NCBI RefSeq assembly: GCF_013181195.1
Contig: NZ_SMZP01000001.1
Span: 744,001-808,000 of the forward strand
Length of the DNA stretch: 64,000 bases
Direction of reading: 5' to 3'
Source: Caulobacter sp. RHG1
Lineage (GTDB): Bacteria; Pseudomonadota; Alphaproteobacteria; Caulobacterales; Caulobacteraceae
Part shown: positions 61,583 through 64,000 of the stretch, piece by piece
How the letters are laid out: each line of letters starts with the position of its first letter
How positions within the stretch are numbered: the first letter of the stretch is position 1
Translations under genes and position numbers: made by a program
Notes under the pieces: generated by a model
Seen by the model: the letters and a program-made list of their open reading frames with translations, nothing else
What the model was told of the DNA's origin: nothing
Databases searched by the model: none

Positions 61583-61897
61583 TCAGAACTTCCACTTGCC
61601 CGTCACCACCTCGAACCACAGGCGGAAATCGCCCATCAGGCTGTAGAGCGGATACTTGAACGTCGCTGGCCGGTTCTTCTCGAACACGAAGTGGCCGATC
61701 CAGGCGAAGCCGTAGCCGACGAGCGGCGCGGCCACGAAGAACCGCCAGTCCCGGACGACGCCCAGCAGCAGGCAGACGATCACCAGGCTGGTCCCGATCA
61801 CATGCAGCCGCCGGCTGACCGGATTGACGTGTTCGGTCAGGTAGAACGGATAGAAGGCCGCGAAGGTGCGGTAGCGCTCTGGGGTCGCCGTGTTCAT
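61583..61897 (-). CDS. DUF962 / Mpo1-like small membrane protein
   Basis: 104 residues with two or three hydrophobic helices and the family pattern FAAFYPFYLTEHVNPVSRRLHVIGTSL, GYGFAWIGHFVFEKNRPATF and YPLYSLMGDFRLW. Yeast Mpo1, in this family, is a dioxygenase acting on 2-hydroxy fatty acids; bacterial members are uncharacterised. It lies between the quorum-sensing receptor and synthase genes but on the other strand. The dyad upstream of the synthase gene is 41 bases from its ATG at 61897, so both may be controlled together. Confidence 0.85.
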   Translation of the reverse strand: MNTATPERYRTFAAFYPFYLTEHVNPVSRRLHVIGTSLVIVCLLLGVVRDWRFFVAAPLVGYGFAWIGHFVFEKNRPATFKYPLYSLMGDFRLWFEVVTGKWKF

Positions 61898-61937
61898 GGC
61901 GGAAATGCTGCCCCCTCACCTCTCGCCTGACAAGGCC

Positions 61938-61955
61938 ATAGGCCGTTTGGCCTAT
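61938..61955. promoter_or_regulatory. lux-box-like dyad upstream of the synthase gene
   Basis: ATAGGCC-GTTT-GGCCTAT is a perfect 18-bp palindrome, the length class of lux boxes. It lies between the DUF962 start (41 bases away) and the synthase start (66 bases away), and is the natural binding-site candidate for the LuxR-type protein. Confidence 0.62.
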
Positions 61956-62020
61956 CGTCGGTTTGACGGATCATGCCGCTTAATCCCCCCCTGTTGAACG
62001 TCAGCGCTTGGGGGCAGGCC

Positions 62021-62830
62021 ATGATCCACATCATCACGTCCGAGAACCGTCACCTCTACGGCCCGCAGCTGTGGGCGATGCACGAGGAACGTCGCCGCCA
62101 ATGCGTCGAGAAGAATGGCTGGGTCGATCTCGTGGTGCTGGAGGGCGGCGAGGTCGACGACTACGACGACGACCGCGCCATCTACCTGCTGGGCTTCAAT
62201 CCCGAGATGGAGCTGGAGGTCGGCCTGCGCCTTCGCCCCACCGACGACCGCTGCATGCTGGCCGACAAGTTCCCCCATCTGATCGCCCCCGGCGAGACGC
62301 CCAAGAAGGGACCGGACGTCTGGGAGGCCACGCGCCTGTTCACCACCGACGCCTATCGCCGCCGCAAGGGCCCCGGCCGGGGCGAGCGGGTGTTCGAGGT
62401 CTGGGCGGCTGCGTTCGAATACGCCCTGCGCAAGGGCGTGAACCGCTTTGTCGGCATGATCGACATGCAGCTGTATCCCGGGATCCTGAACTCGCCGATC
62501 GACACCCGCCTGGTCGGCATCCCGCGCGCCTATGAACACGGCGTGGTGGCCGGGTCGGAAATCGCCCTGTCCCGGGCGCTGCTCGATCGCGTGCTGGAAG
62601 CCGTCTGCCGCGAGTCGCCGGTCGGCTACGAGATCGACGCCATGGACATGCTGGCCTTCGGCGATCTGTCCTGCGTGCAGCGCCAGGTGCGCCGGGCCAT
62701 GACCCCGCAGTTGGTGGCGGGCGCCGAGCGCGACGAGACCCTGGCGGCCGAGACCCTGTTCCGCCTGCACGACGCCACCGGACGCGCCCGTCACATCTGG
62801 AGCCAGCGCGAACAACGTCTCCACGCCTGA
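62021..62830 (+). CDS. LuxI-type acyl-homoserine-lactone synthase
   Basis: 269 residues from ATG 62021. LuxI-family residues are readable: Arg24/25, Trp34, the acidic cluster DDYDDD (46-51), Arg70 in VGLRLRPTD, and Glu102 and Arg105 in WEATRLF. Position 28, usually Phe, is Cys. The enzyme should join an acyl group to S-adenosylmethionine to make an acyl-homoserine lactone. It is some 50-70 residues longer than usual LuxI enzymes, with an extra C-terminal arm (from about 210). A longer start at 61973 is possible. A lux-box-like dyad precedes it. Confidence 0.88.
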   Translation: MIHIITSENRHLYGPQLWAMHEERRRQCVEKNGWVDLVVLEGGEVDDYDDDRAIYLLGFNPEMELEVGLRLRPTDDRCMLADKFPHLIAPGETPKKGPDVWEATRLFTTDAYRRRKGPGRGERVFEVWAAAFEYALRKGVNRFVGMIDMQLYPGILNSPIDTRLVGIPRAYEHGVVAGSEIALSRALLDRVLEAVCRESPVGYEIDAMDMLAFGDLSCVQRQVRRAMTPQLVAGAERDETLAAETLFRLHDATGRARHIWSQREQRLHA

Positions 62831-62878
62831 AAAATTCCTCCAGCCGCTCTCCAAGTTCGCGTTTGACGAAAGTGAGAC

Positions 62879-62894
62879 CCGCCAAGGTTGGCGG
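62879..62894. promoter_or_regulatory. 16-bp palindrome upstream of the XRE gene
   Basis: CCGCCAA-GG-TTGGCGG is a perfect dyad, 10 bases after a -35-like TTGACG (62863-62868), so it overlaps the likely promoter. Its core CGCCAAGGT resembles the dyad ahead of the LuxR-type gene. The other 150 bases up to the XRE start contain only GC-rich sequence and the ribosome site GGAGG. Confidence 0.5.
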
Positions 62895-63043
62895 CGAATC
62901 ACCTCGCAGGCGACTAACCTCCTGGAATCGGGGAGGAAAGGCCAACCAGCGCGACGTAACGCCGCGCGACGCGAGCTTCGCTTTCACCAGCGTCACGGTC
63001 GTGTCATTTTCCCTGAACAACCGTTGGAGGCGGAATTAAACTC

Positions 63044-63478
63044 ATGAGCGAAGAAACCGAAGGCCGTCGTCCCAATCCTGTCGACCTGCACGTCGGCGGC
63101 CGGGTCCGCATGCGCCGCAAGCTGCTTGGCGTCAGCCAGGAACAGCTCGCGGACTCTCTCGGCCTTACCTTTCAACAGGTTCAGAAGTACGAGCGCGGCG
63201 CCAACCGCGTGAGCGCTTCCAAGCTGTACGAGATCGCCAAGACCCTTCAGGTCCCCGTGTCGTTCTTCTTCGACGGCCTGGCCGACCCGATGAGCGGCGC
63301 CGAAGTCGATGACGCCACCCAGCACGCCGAACGCGTGGTCCAGGAATTCCTGACCACCCCGGAAGGCCTGGAACTGGCCGAAGTGTTCCCGCGCATCGGT
63401 CGCGGCCGCGTCCGTCGCCAGGTGCTCGACCTGGTCCGCGCCATGGCCGACGAATCCTCGCGCGGCGACGCCGCCTAG
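63044..63478 (+). CDS. XRE-family regulator, PraR-like
   Basis: 144 residues. The helix-turn-helix (about 17-72) reads RVRMRRKLLGVSQEQLADSLGL then TFQQVQKYERGANRVSASKLYEIAK, close to what I recall of rhizobial PraR, a repressor of quorum-sensing and attachment genes. The C-terminal half is charged, with no ligand domain visible. The ATG at 63044 has TGGAGGCGG upstream. Position next to a LuxR/LuxI pair supports a PraR-like role, but similar regulators are widespread in alphaproteobacteria. Confidence 0.88.
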   Translation: MSEETEGRRPNPVDLHVGGRVRMRRKLLGVSQEQLADSLGLTFQQVQKYERGANRVSASKLYEIAKTLQVPVSFFFDGLADPMSGAEVDDATQHAERVVQEFLTTPEGLELAEVFPRIGRGRVRRQVLDLVRAMADESSRGDAA

Positions 63479-63502
63479 GACCCGCTAAGAGCCAAGAACG
63501 AC

Positions 63503-63536
63503 AAAGGCCTCGGTCCGCTCAGCCGAGGCCTTTTTT
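63503..63536 (+). terminator. rho-independent terminator of the XRE gene
   Basis: AAAGGCCTCGG pairs with CCGAGGCCTTT around a 9-base loop and runs into TTTTTT. It is the strongest terminator in the window, 25 bases after the XRE stop. Confidence 0.92.
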
Positions 63537-63733
63537 GTGCCTGTAGGGCGGCCCGATTCTGCAAAGCAGACCGCCGCAGCGCCGGAAAGGGGCCGTTAGC
63601 GGACCCGGTCGGCTATGAGATGTTTCGATCGCAAGACCCGGCGCTGTGATGCTTGGCGGGCTTCGGCTAGAAGGCGGCGCTACCTGCCCCGGCGAGCCGG
63701 CGCTGCCTGGATCGACTTTTTCGGGATGCATCC

Positions 63734-64000
63734 ATGAACGAAAATCCCGATCTCGCTGCCCTGGATAAGCTTAAGGCGCGCATCCAGGGGCTACGCGCCA
63801 AGACGACGGACAACGGCTGCACCGAGGCCGAAGCGTTGTCGGCCGCCGCCAAGGTCGCGGAGCTGCTCGATCGCTACGACTTGTCGCTGACCGACGTCGA
63901 GATCCGTGACGCGACGTGCGAGCGGCTTGAGTACGAGACCCGCCACAACAAACGCATACCGCTGGAGGAATGCATCGGCGCTGTCGCGAACTTCTGCGAT
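63734..64000 (+). CDS. DUF2786 domain protein (partial, cut by window end)
   Basis: The first 89 residues are visible, from ATG 63734. The start MNENPDLAALDKLKARIQGLRAKTTDNGCTEAEALSAA in parts, followed by AKVAELLDRYDLSLTDVEIRD, matches the DUF2786 helical domain (K-x-x-A-L-x-x-x-T-x-x-x-G-C-T-x-x-E-A-x-x-A-A). Function is unknown. Its 3' part lies beyond the window. The 197 bases before it hold no gene. Confidence 0.8.
   Translation, partial: MNENPDLAALDKLKARIQGLRAKTTDNGCTEAEALSAAAKVAELLDRYDLSLTDVEIRDATCERLEYETRHNKRIPLEECIGAVANFCD

Overview
The window is GC-rich DNA with tightly packed genes, many 4-base stop/start overlaps, and gene families typical of Caulobacter (large TonB-dependent receptors, CheY-like c-di-GMP effectors, a PraR-like XRE regulator). 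Gene order from a cleD-like response regulator through purA to a polyamine cluster agrees with my memory of the Caulobacter crescentus chromosome. I therefore read it as chromosomal DNA of Caulobacter or a very close relative. No plasmid, prophage, insertion sequence, tRNA, rRNA or CRISPR array was seen.

Layout. 0.1-9 kb (minus strand): a TonB-dependent receptor, a CleD-like response regulator whose phospho-acceptor Asp is replaced by Glu, an unknown 382-residue protein, a membrane hybrid histidine kinase, purA and a PagL-like lipid A deacylase. 9-15.4 kb (plus): threonine/serine dehydratase, a D-threonine aldolase/D-serine dehydratase-like enzyme, an M28 peptidase, L-serine deaminase and a DUF72 protein. 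15.5-24 kb: small units, including a thiolase facing a tandem-duplicated HxlR regulator, a dipeptide epimerase, an ECF41-type sigma factor facing its carboxymuconolactone-decarboxylase partner with matched promoters on both strands, and a DUF983/MocR pair sharing a 14-bp inverted repeat. 24-29 kb: a TetR regulator facing an RND efflux adaptor/pump pair.

31.8-45.7 kb is a polyamine uptake and degradation locus. It holds a PotFGHI-like ABC transporter, two glutamine-synthetase-like ligases, a PuuB-like oxidase, two class III aminotransferases and a succinate-semialdehyde dehydrogenase, all on the minus strand, plus a divergent omega-aminotransferase and a MarR-GNAT fusion regulator. 46.7-50.1 kb is a BlaI repressor with two successive M56 membrane metallopeptidases behind a clear BlaI operator. 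50-56 kb has a pectate lyase, aroC, a second Cle-like response regulator, a small lipoprotein and queC-queE-queD (queuosine). 56-61 kb carries a second large TonB-dependent receptor and a CBS/degenerate-kinase/receiver protein.

60.8-63.5 kb looks like a quorum-sensing island: a LuxR regulator with all six signature acyl-homoserine-lactone pocket residues, a DUF962 protein on the other strand, a long LuxI-type synthase behind an 18-bp lux-box-like dyad, and a PraR-like XRE regulator. The window ends inside a DUF2786 gene.

Two groups of GC-rich inverted-repeat elements sit at gene 3' ends (10.1, 13.1, 15.4, 18.8, 28.9, 30.7, 38.8 and 51.6 kb). In several, the two arms match each other exactly even at the positions that differ between copies. 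Functions are assigned from residues and motifs I could read; nothing was searched against a database.
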